Shown one piece after another: positions 29,466 to 39,509 of a stretch of 64,000 nucleotides of DNA. The notes below the pieces were generated by a model. That model was given only the letters and a program-made list of their open reading frames with translations. It ran no database searches and was not told the origin of the DNA. This stretch comes from Phaeobacter sp. G2 (GTDB lineage: Bacteria; Pseudomonadota; Alphaproteobacteria; Rhodobacterales; Rhodobacteraceae): the NCBI GenBank assembly GCA_025163595.1, contig CP104100.1, positions 2,542,001 through 2,606,000 on the forward strand, read 5' to 3'. A program made the position numbers and the translations under genes. Each line of letters opens with the position of its first letter. Within the stretch, counting starts at the first letter, position 1.

Positions 29466-30155
29466 TTAGCCCAAGGCGTAGCCTGCCCCGCGCACGGTTC
29501 GCACCGGGTCATCCCCGCCGAACTGGGTCAGGGCTTTGCGCAAACGGCCAATATGCACATCGACGGTCCGGGTATCGACATAGATGTCACGGCCCCAAAC
29601 CCGGTCCAGCAATTGCTCCCGGCTCCAGACACGACCTGGTTTTTCCATAAAGGTGGACAGCAGGCGAAACTCGGTTGGTCCCAGCTTAAGCGAGTTTTCC
29701 GAGCGGCTGACCTTATGGGTTTCTGCATCCAGTATGATGTCATCAAACTCCAAACGCACGCCGACGGTCGACGGGCGCACCCGGCGCAGCTGGGTACGCA
29801 CCCGCGCCATCAGCTCGATCACCGAATAGGGTTTGACCACATAGTCATCCGCGCCGGTTTCCAACCCGCGCACCTTATCGACCTCCTCGGATCGGGCCGA
29901 CAACATAATAATCGGAATGCCGCGTGTTTCAGGCCGCGTTTTCAGGCGGCGACACACCTCGATACCGCTCAGATTTGGCATCATCCAATCCAGCACGATA
30001 ATATCGGGCATGTCTTCTTCAACAAGCAGCAGGCCTTCTTCGCCGTTTTCTGCCCGGATGACGCGAAAACCATCGGCTTCCAGATTATAAGCAAGGACTT
30101 CCCGCTGCGCCAATTCATCTTCGATGATCAGGACAGTAGGCTGATCGGCAGTCAT
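29466..30155 (-). CDS. phoB: Phosphate regulon response regulator PhoB
   Basis: This 229-residue OmpR-type response regulator has a receiver domain with the phospho-acceptor Asp in IIVLDWMMPNLSG (about Asp55), the switch Thr/Ser position in IIMLSAR, and the Lys in VVKPYS. A winged-helix DNA-binding domain follows (LGPTEFRLLSTFMEKPGRVWSREQLLDRVWG, then TVDVHIGRLRKAL). It binds Pho boxes under phosphate limitation. It is the last gene of the pst–pho unit, three bases after phoU. Confidence 0.96.
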   Translation of the reverse strand: MTADQPTVLIIEDELAQREVLAYNLEADGFRVIRAENGEEGLLLVEEDMPDIIVLDWMMPNLSGIEVCRRLKTRPETRGIPIIMLSARSEEVDKVRGLETGADDYVVKPYSVIELMARVRTQLRRVRPSTVGVRLEFDDIILDAETHKVSRSENSLKLGPTEFRLLSTFMEKPGRVWSREQLLDRVWGRDIYVDTRTVDVHIGRLRKALTQFGGDDPVRTVRGAGYALG

Positions 30156-30158
30156 GGA

Positions 30159-30869
30159 TCAAAGCTCCCCGATCGCGGTGGAGGTGGTATCGGCTTTGGG
30201 CCGCTCATCCTCGGGGCGGTTACCAGTCACCAGATAGATCAGTTCCTCTGAAATAGAGGTCACATGATCGCCCATGCGTTCGATGTTTTTAGCAATAAAA
30301 TGCAGGTGCATACAGGCGGTAATGTTGCGCGGATCTTCCATCATATGCGTCAGAAACTCGCGGAACAGCGCATTGTACATCTGATCGACTTCACGGTCCC
30401 GGATGATCACATCCGCCGCCAGTTCGACATCCCGTTGGATATAGGCGTCCAACGCATCCTTGAGCATCAGTTCGACCTCGCGGGCCATTCTACGTAAGGC
30501 AGAGGAGCTGTCGGTGCTGTCATGCCACTGGATCAGCACCCCAGTGCGTTTGGCGATGTTTTTGGAGTAATCACCGATGCGTTCCAGATTGCCGGCGATT
30601 TTCATCACCGACAACACCACCCGCAAATCAACCGCGGCCGGGGCCCGCATGGCAATCACGCGGGCGGATTCTTCATTGATCAGCTCTTCCAGACCATCAA
30701 TGGCCTGATCCGCAAGACGCACCTGTTGCGCCAGCTCTTCATCCCGGGTCTCCAGCGCCCGTGCAGAATCGACGATGGCCGCTTCGACCAGTCCCCCCAT
30801 CTTCATGATCTGAGCCTGAATCGCTTCGAGATCCCGATCAAAGGCGGAGGCAATATGTTGTTCTACCAT
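30159..30869 (-). CDS. phoU: Phosphate signalling protein PhoU
   Basis: This 236-residue protein has two tandem PhoU domains, each a three-helix bundle with a metal-binding E/D-xxxD pattern (IGDYSKNIAKR; MGDHVTSISEEL). It links the Pst transporter to PhoR and keeps the regulon off when phosphate is ample. ATG 30869, with AAGGAAAAT upstream, was chosen; the open frame continues 38 codons into the pstB end. It lies between pstB and phoB, as in other alphaproteobacteria. Confidence 0.95.
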   Translation of the reverse strand: MVEQHIASAFDRDLEAIQAQIMKMGGLVEAAIVDSARALETRDEELAQQVRLADQAIDGLEELINEESARVIAMRAPAAVDLRVVLSVMKIAGNLERIGDYSKNIAKRTGVLIQWHDSTDSSSALRRMAREVELMLKDALDAYIQRDVELAADVIIRDREVDQMYNALFREFLTHMMEDPRNITACMHLHFIAKNIERMGDHVTSISEELIYLVTGNRPEDERPKADTTSTAIGEL

Positions 30870-30888
30870 GGTATTTTCCTTTGTGGGC

Positions 30889-31686
30889 TTAACCGATACG
30901 GCCTGTGATATAGCTCTCGGTGCGGGGGTCTTCGGGGTTGGTGAAAATCTGGCCTGTAGCGCCAAACTCAACCAGATTGCCAAGATGGAAGAAGGCCGTT
31001 TTCTGGCTGACCCGTGCCGCCTGTTGCATCGAGTGGGTCACGATTACCACCGAGAAATTTGACCGCAACTCGTCGATCAGCTCTTCTACCTGCGCGGTGG
31101 CAATTGGATCCAGCGCCGAACAGGGTTCATCCATCAGCAGGACTTCTGGTTCGGTGGCAATGGCACGGGCAATGCACAGACGCTGTTGCTGACCGCCAGA
31201 GAGACCGGTGCCAGGGGCATCCAACCTGTCCTTTACCTCTTCCCAAATCGCAGCCCGGCGCAGGGATTTCTCAACAATCTCATCCATTTCCGCCTTGTTT
31301 CTCGACAGACCATGAATTCGGGGACCATAGGCGACATTGTCGTAGATGGATTTTGGGAACGGATTGGGCTTTTGGAAGACCATGCCGACCTTGGCGCGCA
31401 ACTGCACCGGATCGACCCGTTTGTCATAGATGTCTTCCCCATCCAGCAGAATGTCACCCTCCACCCGGCAGACATCAATTGTGTCGTTCATCCGGTTGAT
31501 GCACCGCAAGAAAGTAGACTTTCCGCAGCCCGAGGGGCCGATAAAGGCTGTGACCGTGTTGGAGTCGATTTCGACATTCACGTTCTTGATGGCATGCGTA
31601 TCCCCATAGTAGACGTTCACGTCCCGTGCGGAGATCTTGGTGGTCATTGTGTCCAAGGTTTTATCCAACATATTCATAGTGTTCAT
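30889..31686 (-). CDS. pstB: Phosphate ABC transporter ATP-binding protein PstB
   Basis: This 265-residue ABC ATPase has Walker [10 protein letters not shown] (about 53), the signature [14 protein letters not shown] and Walker [13 protein letters not shown], with the PstB-specific CINRMND and [20 protein letters not shown]. It powers phosphate import through PstA–PstC. A strong ribosome-binding site, GGAGGTGAGG, precedes ATG 31686, but several in-frame ATGs follow within 14 codons, so the start is a little uncertain. Confidence 0.96.
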   Translation of the reverse strand: MNTMNMLDKTLDTMTTKISARDVNVYYGDTHAIKNVNVEIDSNTVTAFIGPSGCGKSTFLRCINRMNDTIDVCRVEGDILLDGEDIYDKRVDPVQLRAKVGMVFQKPNPFPKSIYDNVAYGPRIHGLSRNKAEMDEIVEKSLRRAAIWEEVKDRLDAPGTGLSGGQQQRLCIARAIATEPEVLLMDEPCSALDPIATAQVEELIDELRSNFSVVIVTHSMQQAARVSQKTAFFHLGNLVEFGATGQIFTNPEDPRTESYITGRIG

Positions 31687-31700
31687 TTCCTCACCTCCGG

Positions 31701-33053
31701 CTACCAGCGACGCTCAAAGCGACGACGCAGTATCACCGCCACCGTGTTCATGGTTACAAGAAAAACGAGTAGGATGATAATCCCGCCCCAGGCGCGTTCA
31801 TAAAAGGCCGGGTCGGCGCGTTTGGCCCATTCGTAGATTTGTGCAGGCATTGCAGAGTTCGGGGACAACAGGCCTTCCCCGATGGTTTCAGGCGCATTGG
31901 AAGCGATAAAGCCAACCATGCCGATCAACAGCAGCGGTGCAGTTTCCCCCAGGGCCTGGGCCAGACCGATGATGGTCCCGGTCAGAATGCCAGGCGCGGC
32001 CAGGGGCAGCACGTGGTGGAAAACCGATTGCATCTTGGAAGCACCAACCCCCAGGGCCGCATCCCGGATCGAAGGCGGAACCGCCTTTAGGGCGGCACGG
32101 GTGGAGATGATGATCGTTGGCAGCGTCATCAGCGTCAGCACCAGGCCACCAACCAGCGGCGCCGACATCGGCAGATGCATATAGTTGATGAAAACCGCCA
32201 GCCCCAGAATACCGTAGACAATCGAGGGCACCGCCGCGAGGTTGGCAATGTTCACTTCAATCACATCGGTGATCCAGTTCTTGGGGGCAAACTCTTCCAG
32301 ATAGATTGAGGCGGCCACACCAATTGGCAGGGCCAGGGCCAGCACCACCAGCATCATGAACAGCGACCCCAGCATTGAAACACCCATGCCGGCAGCTTCT
32401 GGACGTTGGTCCGAGGCGTCAGAGCCGGTGATGAAGTCCAGGTTAAAGGTTTTTTCAATAACCCCAGCCGCAATCAGCGCATCCACCAGATCCAGCTGCG
32501 CCGGAGAGATATTCTTGTCATTGGCAATGCTGTCGCGGGACACCCGATCCTTTAGATAGCCGTCAACACGGCTTTGGGCCAGAAAACGAAACTCAACGGT
32601 TTCGCCAATCTGATCAGGGTTGGCCAGTACAAAGGCCCGCAGCTGCGCCACAGCGTTCTTCGACAAAAGACCCGCCATATCCTTGGATTTCAGGCTGGTC
32701 TCAATGCCCAGGTCTGAAACCGCTGTCTGCATCGCGGATTTGATCAAGGGCGCATAGCCAAAGGTGGTGACGCGCTTGATGTCTTCGATGTTGCGTTCGC
32801 CGTTTTTGTCCAGTTTGCTTTCCAGCAATTCAACATTCACGGTAATAAAGGTCTGCTGAAAGGCACCAGTGCCGCGGCCGACAATTGTGGTCACCAGAAC
32901 CAGCAGCATAATCAGGCCGACGGCGATGGCAGCAATACCATAGGCTTTGAACCGGGTTTCCGACGCGTTGCGCTTGATGGTCCGCTGGGACAGTGTCAGC
33001 AAAGAGCTCTGCGCTGGTGCGGACTGGTTCGGGGTTGAGCTGAGATCGGTCAT
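31701..33053 (-). CDS. pstA: Phosphate ABC transporter permease PstA (long form)
   Basis: This 450-residue membrane permease is much longer than the roughly 300 residues of E. coli PstA. The extra part is an N-terminal region with one membrane helix (about 36–58) and a large periplasmic section, matching the DUF3333-type extension of alphaproteobacterial PstA. The canonical permease part starts near 215 and has the EAA-like loop [21 protein letters not shown]. Its ATG overlaps the pstC stop by one base (TAATG). Confidence 0.94.
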   Translation of the reverse strand: MTDLSSTPNQSAPAQSSLLTLSQRTIKRNASETRFKAYGIAAIAVGLIMLLVLVTTIVGRGTGAFQQTFITVNVELLESKLDKNGERNIEDIKRVTTFGYAPLIKSAMQTAVSDLGIETSLKSKDMAGLLSKNAVAQLRAFVLANPDQIGETVEFRFLAQSRVDGYLKDRVSRDSIANDKNISPAQLDLVDALIAAGVIEKTFNLDFITGSDASDQRPEAAGMGVSMLGSLFMMLVVLALALPIGVAASIYLEEFAPKNWITDVIEVNIANLAAVPSIVYGILGLAVFINYMHLPMSAPLVGGLVLTLMTLPTIIISTRAALKAVPPSIRDAALGVGASKMQSVFHHVLPLAAPGILTGTIIGLAQALGETAPLLLIGMVGFIASNAPETIGEGLLSPNSAMPAQIYEWAKRADPAFYERAWGGIIILLVFLVTMNTVAVILRRRFERRW

Positions 33054-34531
33054 TAGTCGTACTGCTCCCGATATTTGCGCACAATATAGAGCGCCAGGAC
33101 GTTTAGGCCCAGGGTAAGGACAAAGAGAGAAAGCCCGAGGGCAAAGGCTACCAGAGTTTCGGGGCTGGCAAAATCGGTATCGCCAGTCAGCTGGCTGACC
33201 ACGCGGGTGGTGATTGTTGTCATGGATTCGAAAGGGTTGGCCGAGAACTTGGCAATTGCCCCTGCCCCCATAACCACAATCATCGTCTCGCCGATGGCGC
33301 GCGAGGCCGCCAGCAGAATGGCGCCAACAATCCCCGGAAGCGCGGCCGGCAGAACCACCTGACGGATGGTTTCCGATGGGGTGGCACCAAGGCCAAGCGA
33401 GCCATCACGCAGGGATTGCGGCACGGCGTTGATAATGTCATCCGACAGCGAGGACACAAAGGGGATCAGCATGATGCCCATCACCACCCCAGCGGTCAGA
33501 ACCGAGGTCGCGCCTGTCATCCAGCTAAGCCCAAGCACACCGTCTTCACCCTGGCCGAACAGTTTGAGCAGCAGCGGACCAACCGTCAGCAGCGCAAAAA
33601 GACCATAGACGATAGTTGGGATCCCAGCGAGGATCTCAAGCAGCGGTTTGGCAAAGGAACGCACCGTGGAGCTGGCATATTCAGACAGGTAGATGGCGGC
33701 AAACAGTCCGATGGGTACCGCAACCATCAAAGCAATCGCCGAGATGTAGAGCGTCCCCCAGAGCAAAGGCAACATCGACAACTCACTGTCGCCGCGGAAG
33801 TTCGGCGCCCAGGTAGAGCCAAAGAAAAAGTCGCTCCAGGCATGCAAGCCAAAAAAGTTGATGGTCTCAAACAGCATCGACAATACGATGCCAACCGTGG
33901 TGAGGATCGCCAGCGATGCGGCCAGAATGAGCAGCGCTAGAACACCGCGTTCCACAACGTTTCGGGCACGAAACTCTTTGGTGGTACGCAGCGTAGATAG
34001 TCCAAACCCAATCAGCGCCAGGACCAGACAGACCAGGGTCATGGCGGTTGATCCCACACTGGACAACCTGCGGTAGCTTTGCGCGGCCTCCAGCACTTCG
34101 GGGCGCACTTCAGACCCCAGGGCAACCCCAACAGTACCGAGAACCGCGCGAATATCACTGGCTTCGGTATTCAGTGTGATCGACTGGCTTTTGGTCATAA
34201 CCCCCTGCAGGACAGCCTCGTCCAGGCCTTCGGCCAGGCGGCGCACGTCGCTCATCACCAGGCCAATGCTGGTGTTTTCAGGGATAAGTTCTGCGGGGAT
34301 CGTTGCCGACACCCGATTTTCAATCAGGAGAGGCTGCGCCAACAGCCAGATCATCAGGGTGATCAGGGCTGGAATAGCAACGCTCATGGCGACATTGGCG
34401 CCGTAATAGACGGGCAGTGAATGCAGTTCGCGCGGGTTTCCCTGCGCCGAGTTCAAGGCGCGACGGCGCCCGAACCAAAAGCCAAGCGCAGTAAGCGCCA
34501 GCAGGACAACGACAAGCCAGAATGTTGGCAT
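33053..34531 (-). CDS. pstC: Phosphate ABC transporter permease PstC (long form)
   Basis: This 492-residue permease is again longer than the E. coli protein (about 320). Two N-terminal helices and a periplasmic region precede the permease core, which carries the PstC motifs DFFFGSTWAPNF, YLSEYASSTVRSFAKPLLEILAGIPTIVYG and the EAA-type loop VPQSLRDGSLGLGATPSETI. It pairs with PstA to form the membrane channel. A terminator-like hairpin separates it from pstS. Confidence 0.94.
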   Translation of the reverse strand: MPTFWLVVVLLALTALGFWFGRRRALNSAQGNPRELHSLPVYYGANVAMSVAIPALITLMIWLLAQPLLIENRVSATIPAELIPENTSIGLVMSDVRRLAEGLDEAVLQGVMTKSQSITLNTEASDIRAVLGTVGVALGSEVRPEVLEAAQSYRRLSSVGSTAMTLVCLVLALIGFGLSTLRTTKEFRARNVVERGVLALLILAASLAILTTVGIVLSMLFETINFFGLHAWSDFFFGSTWAPNFRGDSELSMLPLLWGTLYISAIALMVAVPIGLFAAIYLSEYASSTVRSFAKPLLEILAGIPTIVYGLFALLTVGPLLLKLFGQGEDGVLGLSWMTGATSVLTAGVVMGIMLIPFVSSLSDDIINAVPQSLRDGSLGLGATPSETIRQVVLPAALPGIVGAILLAASRAIGETMIVVMGAGAIAKFSANPFESMTTITTRVVSQLTGDTDFASPETLVAFALGLSLFVLTLGLNVLALYIVRKYREQYD

Positions 34532-34589
34532 CTTATGCTCCGGTATGGCAGCGGCAGAAAATGGGAGCTGGATCTGGTCCAGGAATTAA

Positions 34590-34616
34590 GACTGGGGCGG
34601 AGAGCCCGCCCCAGTC
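34590..34616 (-). terminator. Stem-loop between pstS and pstC (partial terminator)
   Basis: GACTGGGGCGG (34590–34600) pairs with CCGCCCCAGTC (34606–34616), a perfect 11-base stem with a five-base loop. On the minus strand only TTAATT follows. Such elements let the binding protein be made in excess over the membrane subunits. Confidence 0.65.
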
Positions 34617-34638
34617 AAAAGCTATGTGCTGGGGGCGA

Positions 34639-35694
34639 TTAGGAGTTGCCGCCCATGGTGGCTTCGTTGGCAACCGCGTCCTGCGTGTCGCTCAGTTCTG
34701 GGTCAGCAACCAGGCCATACTCGGACAGTGGGCCATCGGGGCCGGCAACCTCATCGGAGATGAAGAACTCAGCATATTCTTTCAGGCCTGGGATCACGCC
34801 GATGTGGGCTTTTTTCACGTAGAAGAACAGGGGGCGCGACACAGGGTATTCGCCGGTGGCGATGCTTTCGGTCGAAGGCACGATACCGGACATGGTCGCA
34901 ACCTGCAGCTTGTCTGTGTTGTTCTCATAGAACGCTAGACCAAAGACGCCAATGCCGTCCTTGTTGCTTTCGATACGGGCCAGGGTCTCGGTGTAGTCGC
35001 CGTCGATGTCGACAGAAACGCCATCGGTGCGCAGCGAGATACAGGCTTTTTCAGCGGCTTTTTTCTGTGCCTTGGCGGTGTCGCCTTCGGCATGGGCCAG
35101 CAGGTGCTCGAATGCGCCGGTGGCTTCACAGCCTGCCAGGATCACTTTGTCTTCGAACACTTCACGGGTGCCGTGCTTGGTGCCAGGAATAAAGGCCTGC
35201 AGGGCCTGAGCTGGGAAAGATGGGTTCACGTCGGCCCAGGTCTTGTTTGGGTTTGGAACCATTTTACCGTCAACCAGGATCTCGTCAGACAGCGCCAGGA
35301 ACCAGTCGGTTGGGGTGTAGCCAAATTCGTTGCCGTTGATGTCGGAGGCAAAGACGATGCCATCATAGCCGATGCGCACTTCGATGATGTCGGTGACACC
35401 AGCCTCGGCGCAGGCTTTGATTTCTTTTTCCTTGATGGCGCGCGACGCGTTGGCGACGTCGATGGTGTTTTCGCCAACACCTTCACAGAACCGTTTCAGA
35501 CCAGCAGAAGAGCCACCGGATTCAACAACAGGGGTTGGGAAGTCGAAGTTTTCGCCAAAGGCTTCGGCAACGATGGAAGCATAGGGAAGAACGGTCGAGG
35601 AGCCAGCAACCTGAACCTGGTCACGCGCAGTGGCAGCCGTCGCAGTGGCGGCAGCAATGGTCAGGGCAGAAGCGGTCAGTTTCACAAAGGACAT
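34639..35694 (-). CDS. pstS: Periplasmic phosphate-binding protein PstS
   Basis: This 351-residue binding protein has a Sec signal peptide (MSFVKLTASALTIAAATATAAT) and the phosphate-contact motifs VAGSSTVLPYASIVAEAFGE, VESGGSSAGLKRFCEG and DVANASRAIKEKE of the PstS/SphX branch. ATG 35694 was preferred over ATG 35706 because GGAGA precedes it and the signal peptide begins there. A Pho box lies about 85–115 bases upstream. It delivers phosphate to PstCA. Confidence 0.95.
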   Translation of the reverse strand: MSFVKLTASALTIAAATATAATARDQVQVAGSSTVLPYASIVAEAFGENFDFPTPVVESGGSSAGLKRFCEGVGENTIDVANASRAIKEKEIKACAEAGVTDIIEVRIGYDGIVFASDINGNEFGYTPTDWFLALSDEILVDGKMVPNPNKTWADVNPSFPAQALQAFIPGTKHGTREVFEDKVILAGCEATGAFEHLLAHAEGDTAKAQKKAAEKACISLRTDGVSVDIDGDYTETLARIESNKDGIGVFGLAFYENNTDKLQVATMSGIVPSTESIATGEYPVSRPLFFYVKKAHIGVIPGLKEYAEFFISDEVAGPDGPLSEYGLVADPELSDTQDAVANEATMGGNS

Positions 35695-35777
35695 GAGAGT
35701 CTCCATGAGAGATTAAATTGTGTGACCATCCACACGATGATCATGTGCCGGTCCTAAAAGCTGCACATGAGGCTTTT

Positions 35778-35806
35778 GTGACGCGCATGTAACAGCTGTA
35801 TGACAA
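35778..35806 (-). promoter_or_regulatory. Pho box upstream of pstS
   Basis: On the minus strand three seven-base units, TTGTCAT, CTGTTAC and GCGTCAC, are each separated by four bases (ACAG, ATGC), giving the 11-base period of PhoB sites related to CTGTCAT repeats. The position, about 84 bases before the pstS start, fits activation by PhoB, whose gene is at 29466–30155. Confidence 0.8.
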
Positions 35807-36048
35807 AACCGGATCAGCGGCGATTTTTGTCACAAATCCCGCCCCTGCGTTAATCTTTGGGCCAGCATTTCTGGCAGCTGCGCAAAGACAGCACCTATAA
35901 AGGCGCGCCCGTTCAGGCCGCGCGCCGGACTGTGCGCGTTGCAAAAGATGGACAAAGCCAAAGAGGATACCCCCAAGAGCAGCGATTTCAGGTCCGCAAT
36001 AAGGGCCGGGATCAGATCTGAGGTTTGGCCTTCGGATCAGGACGGGGA
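35807..36048. other. Intergenic part between Pho box and phoR
   Basis: No gene is supported here; the short frames overlap the phoR end and have no family resemblance. phoR ends at 36049, so pstS has its own promoter region of about 350 bases including the Pho box. Confidence 0.4.
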
Positions 36049-37092
36049 TCAGGACAGGGGCAAGGTCACAGAAAAACAGGTTCCCGCGCCAAGATCGCTT
36101 TCGACCCGCAACCTGCCACGGTGGCGGTTGACGATGTGTTTGACGATGGCCAGCCCCAATCCGGTGCCCCCCATTTCGCGCGAGCGATGATTGTCAGCGC
36201 GGTAAAACCGCTCTGTCAGCCGTGGCAGGTGAATCGGATCAATGCCCGCACCATTGTCAGTGACCTGCACCCGCACCGCCGGAGCGCGCAGCGAAGGATC
36301 CCGTTCCAGCAGCTCCAGGGTCACTTCGACCTGATCGCCGCCATATTTAATGGCGTTCTCAACCAGATTGATAAAGACCTGTAGCAATTGATCCGGATCG
36401 CCAATGATCATCACCGGCACTTCGGGAGGGCTAAAATTCAGGCTGACATTGCCAGCTTCGGCAAGGGGCTGCATGGTTTTGAGCGTGGAGCAAAGATGTG
36501 CCACCAGGTCCATCTGTTCCTTGGGGCGAATGCGCTCTTTGCTCTCGACCCGGTTCAGGGACAACAAATCGCCCACCAGACGGTTCATCCGGCTGGCCTC
36601 GCCTTCCATGATGGTCAGAAAACGATCCCGCGCCGCCGGGTCATCACGTGCCGCCCCGCGCAGGGTTTCAATAAACCCCATCAGGGCGGTCAACGGCGTG
36701 CGCAATTCGTGGCTGACATTGGCGACAAAATCCCGCCGCATCTGGTTGGCCTGTTCGCGCTCTGTCACATCCTGAAAGGTGATCAGCACCGCGCCACCTT
36801 CGACAGCGCCAATGCCGACAATATAGCGCAGGTCAACCTCGTAGGTGGTATCCTGCGCCCCATCGTTTGACAGATGCCGCGCACTGCGATTGCCGCGATC
36901 CTCCAGACATTTTTCAATTGCCGCAGTAACATTGGGTTGCCGCAGGATTGTCGCAAAATGACGCCCCAGGATCTGCTCCCCCAACAGGGTAAGCCCAGGT
37001 TTGTTGGATCCGATAAAACGCTCAGTTTGATCCACCAAGACGCAAGGCATTGGAATTGCCTCAAGAAAACTCTCGATTACCTCTTGTTTCAT
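36049..37092 (-). CDS. phoR: Phosphate regulon sensor kinase PhoR
   Basis: This 347-residue histidine kinase has an N-terminal PAS domain (about 10–105), a HisKA domain with the phospho-accepting His in FVANVSHELRTPLTAL (about His136), and an ATPase domain with NLVENAIKYGG, DNGAGI and GGTGLGLAIVKHI. Unlike E. coli PhoR no N-terminal membrane helices are visible, so it is probably soluble or membrane-associated through partners; short PhoR forms like this are known in alphaproteobacteria. A TTG at 37110 extends the frame, but ATG 37092 has AGGGG upstream. Confidence 0.93.
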   Translation of the reverse strand: MKQEVIESFLEAIPMPCVLVDQTERFIGSNKPGLTLLGEQILGRHFATILRQPNVTAAIEKCLEDRGNRSARHLSNDGAQDTTYEVDLRYIVGIGAVEGGAVLITFQDVTEREQANQMRRDFVANVSHELRTPLTALMGFIETLRGAARDDPAARDRFLTIMEGEASRMNRLVGDLLSLNRVESKERIRPKEQMDLVAHLCSTLKTMQPLAEAGNVSLNFSPPEVPVMIIGDPDQLLQVFINLVENAIKYGGDQVEVTLELLERDPSLRAPAVRVQVTDNGAGIDPIHLPRLTERFYRADNHRSREMGGTGLGLAIVKHIVNRHRGRLRVESDLGAGTCFSVTLPLS

Positions 37093-37183
37093 GGCGAACC
37101 CCTGTTGCAATCCGCTTCCAATATCAGGCGAATGTAAAGCCTATGTGGCAACGCATCGCTTGCATTGGTACCGGGGGCTTTGG

Positions 37184-37705
37184 TCAGACTGGACGCATCT
37201 CATCCCGGAAGCGGCGCATGTTATCCTGATAATGCAGGGCGCTCTGGGTCAGGGTCTGGGCCAGCTCCGCAGAGACCTCGCGCACCACTTTGCCCGGCGC
37301 GCCCATGACCAGAGAATTATCCGGTATAACCTTGTTTTCGGTGATCAGCGCCCCTGCCCCGATCAGGCAGTTCTTGCCAATCTTGGCGCCGTTCAGAACA
37401 GTCGCCCCCATGCCGATCAAGCTGTTTTCGCCGATGGTACAGCCATGCAGCATGACCTTGTGGCCAATGGTGCAATTCTTGCCCACGGTCAGCGGAAAGC
37501 CCGCATCGATGTGCATGACCACGTTTTCCTGCACATTTGCGCCCTCGCAGATGCGGATCTCTTCGTGATCAGCGCGAAGGGTGCAGCCAAACCAAACCGA
37601 GGCCCCGGCCTCCAGTACCACTTTGCCCACCAGATTGGCATCCGGTGCAACCCAGGTATCGGCATGCAGTTGGGGTTGGTGTTCACCAAGAGCGTATAAT
37701 GTCAT
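37184..37705 (-). CDS. Gamma-carbonic anhydrase family protein
   Basis: This 173-residue left-handed beta-helix protein has hexapeptide repeats ([20 protein letters not shown]) and the three-histidine metal pattern in NVVMHIDAG and [12 protein letters not shown]. YrdA/PaaY-type members hydrate carbon dioxide or act as acyl-CoA hydrolases, and many have only weak activity. The start overlaps the gmk stop by four bases (ATGA), so it is co-translated with gmk. Confidence 0.92.
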   Translation of the reverse strand: MTLYALGEHQPQLHADTWVAPDANLVGKVVLEAGASVWFGCTLRADHEEIRICEGANVQENVVMHIDAGFPLTVGKNCTIGHKVMLHGCTIGENSLIGMGATVLNGAKIGKNCLIGAGALITENKVIPDNSLVMGAPGKVVREVSAELAQTLTQSALHYQDNMRRFRDEMRPV

Positions 37706-38343
37706 GTCATGTCCTCAAATTCGCTTTGCAACAGGCGCACATGATCCACCAGCTGCGGCTGCTGAATACGGCGCAAACGGGTGGAGGTGATGATGGTTTT
37801 CAGCGCTTCTTCGGTGGCATCCAGATCATCATTGATCAACACATGATCATAGCTGCCCCAGTGGCTAATTTCGTCCCAGCTCTTCTCCATCCGCCGTTTG
37901 ATGGTCTCGGCATCGTCCTGTCCCCGGCTTTCCAACCGGCGCCGCAGCTCGGTGATCGACGGGGGCAACAAAAAGATCGACAATGTGTGCTGGCCCAGCT
38001 CAGAGTTGCGGATCTGCTGCGCCCCCTGCCAGTCGATGTCAAACAGCACATCCTGGCCGTCCTCGATGGCGGCGCGCACCGGCCCCTTGGGGGAGCCATA
38101 AAAATTGCCAAAGACATGCGCATGTTCCAGCATGTCATTTTCTGTAACGGCAGATTTGAAATCATCCACGGAAACAAAATGGTAATCCTGGCCGTGGACC
38201 TCACCGGGGCGTGGGTTGCGGGTGGTGGCCGAAACCGAAAACGAAATGCTGTCGTCCCAGGCGCGCAACCGCTTTGCCAGAGTGGATTTGCCCGCGCCGG
38301 AGGGCGAGGACAGGATGATCAAAAGGCCGCGCCGATCTGCCAT
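37702..38343 (-). CDS. gmk: Guanylate kinase
   Basis: This 213-residue enzyme phosphorylates GMP to GDP. The P-loop [15 protein letters not shown] is at about 11, followed by [22 protein letters not shown] (GMP-binding) and [18 protein letters not shown] precedes the ATG. It follows yicC after 19 bases, a pairing that is very common in proteobacteria. Confidence 0.97.
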   Translation of the reverse strand: MADRRGLLIILSSPSGAGKSTLAKRLRAWDDSISFSVSATTRNPRPGEVHGQDYHFVSVDDFKSAVTENDMLEHAHVFGNFYGSPKGPVRAAIEDGQDVLFDIDWQGAQQIRNSELGQHTLSIFLLPPSITELRRRLESRGQDDAETIKRRMEKSWDEISHWGSYDHVLINDDLDATEEALKTIITSTRLRRIQQPQLVDHVRLLQSEFEDMT

Positions 38344-38362
38344 CAGGTCTTCTCCTTTGGAG

Positions 38363-39259
38363 TTATTCTATATTTTGCACTTGTTCGCGCATTTGGTCGA
38401 TCACTGCTTTCAACTCTAGACCCACGGAGGTCAAGTCACTGTTAAGCGCTTTTGAACACAGTGTATTGGCCTCGCGGTTGAATTCCTGCATCAAGAAGTC
38501 AAACTTGCGACCCACCGCGCCGCCGGTGGCCAGCAGATCCTCAGCGGCGGCCACATGGGCTGCCAGCCGATCGATTTCTTCGGTGACATCTGATTTCACC
38601 GCCAACATCGCCAATTCCTGGGCAACCCGGTTGGCATCCGCCCCGTCCGCGTTTTCCAACACCTTGGCCAGATTGACCTTAAGCGCCGCAGCCACCAGGG
38701 GTTTGCGCGCTTCGGCGCTGTCTGCCGCCAACTGGGTCAGGCGGCTCACCTCGGCCAGTTGGTTGCGCAAGACCTGCTCCAGTGCAGCCCCTTCGGTTTC
38801 ACGCATTTGAACGAATTCAGACACAAGGCTTTCGAATTCCTTTTTCAACTCAGCAACCAAGGGCGCCGGGTCATCTTCGATTGCTGTGGTTTCCAGCACC
38901 CCGCGAATAGAAAGCAAATCCGCACCGGATGTGACCGACAAATCCACCCCGGCCGACTGGGCCAGCGCCTCTGCCTCTGCCAGGGCGGTGAGCACCGAAG
39001 CGAGCAGAGGTTTGTTCAGAGTGAGGGTTCCAGCCGCCTCTTCGCCCCGGCTGATCCGCAGCCCGAGCGAGACATTTCCCCGCGCCAGTGTGTTGCCCAT
39101 GACCTTGCGCAGGTGCACTTCCAGCCCATCCAGCCAGTCCGGCACCCGCAGGCGCAGATCCAGCCCCTTGGCGTTGACCGACCGCATTTCCCAGCTCCAA
39201 CTGTGGACCCCAAGACGCCCCTGTCCCGAGGCAAATCCGGTCATGCTTCGAATTTTCAT
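38363..39259 (-). CDS. yicC: YicC-family endoribonuclease
   Basis: This 298-residue protein begins [12 protein letters not shown] and contains [22 protein letters not shown] and a C-terminal [28 protein letters not shown], the two conserved ends of the YicC family. E. coli YicC has been shown to be an endoribonuclease that affects small-RNA turnover. The frame is open 25 codons further upstream, but the conserved start is ATG 39259. Confidence 0.94.
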   Translation of the reverse strand: MKIRSMTGFASGQGRLGVHSWSWEMRSVNAKGLDLRLRVPDWLDGLEVHLRKVMGNTLARGNVSLGLRISRGEEAAGTLTLNKPLLASVLTALAEAEALAQSAGVDLSVTSGADLLSIRGVLETTAIEDDPAPLVAELKKEFESLVSEFVQMRETEGAALEQVLRNQLAEVSRLTQLAADSAEARKPLVAAALKVNLAKVLENADGADANRVAQELAMLAVKSDVTEEIDRLAAHVAAAEDLLATGGAVGRKFDFLMQEFNREANTLCSKALNSDLTSVGLELKAVIDQMREQVQNIE

Positions 39260-39409
39260 AAACTTGTCCTTATCCAGCCAATCGCCAGCAAAATCAGGCC
39301 AAAACAGTGTCCTCAGCAGTGCCGGCACGCGCAAAAGGATAGGTGGTTATACAAAGGCGTTAACCATTGCTTTAAGTTTTAGTCCAAATTTGAATAATAT
39401 TATGGCATG

Positions 39410-39425
39410 TTAACTGCAAGGTAAC
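39410..39425 (+). promoter_or_regulatory. CtrA-box-like sequence upstream of the PAS protein gene
   Basis: TTAAC-TGCAA-GGTAAC differs by one base from the Rhodobacterales CtrA pattern TTAAC-N5-GTTAAC, and lies 85 bases before the start at 39510. A weaker half-matching site begins at 39360. The chpT gene of the CtrA relay is in the same window, but binding here is only inferred. Confidence 0.35.
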
Positions 39426-39509
39426 CATCTAAACGGTACGAATAAGGCAGTCGGCAGATTGTGTTGCGTACAAGATGGCAAATGGACCGGACAACGTAAG
39501 GAAAAGCAC

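Noticed and set aside
37093-37183. Possible Pho box before phoR
   Set aside because: CTTTACA and CCTGATA with a four-base spacer match the seven-base unit too poorly compared with the clear box before pstS.
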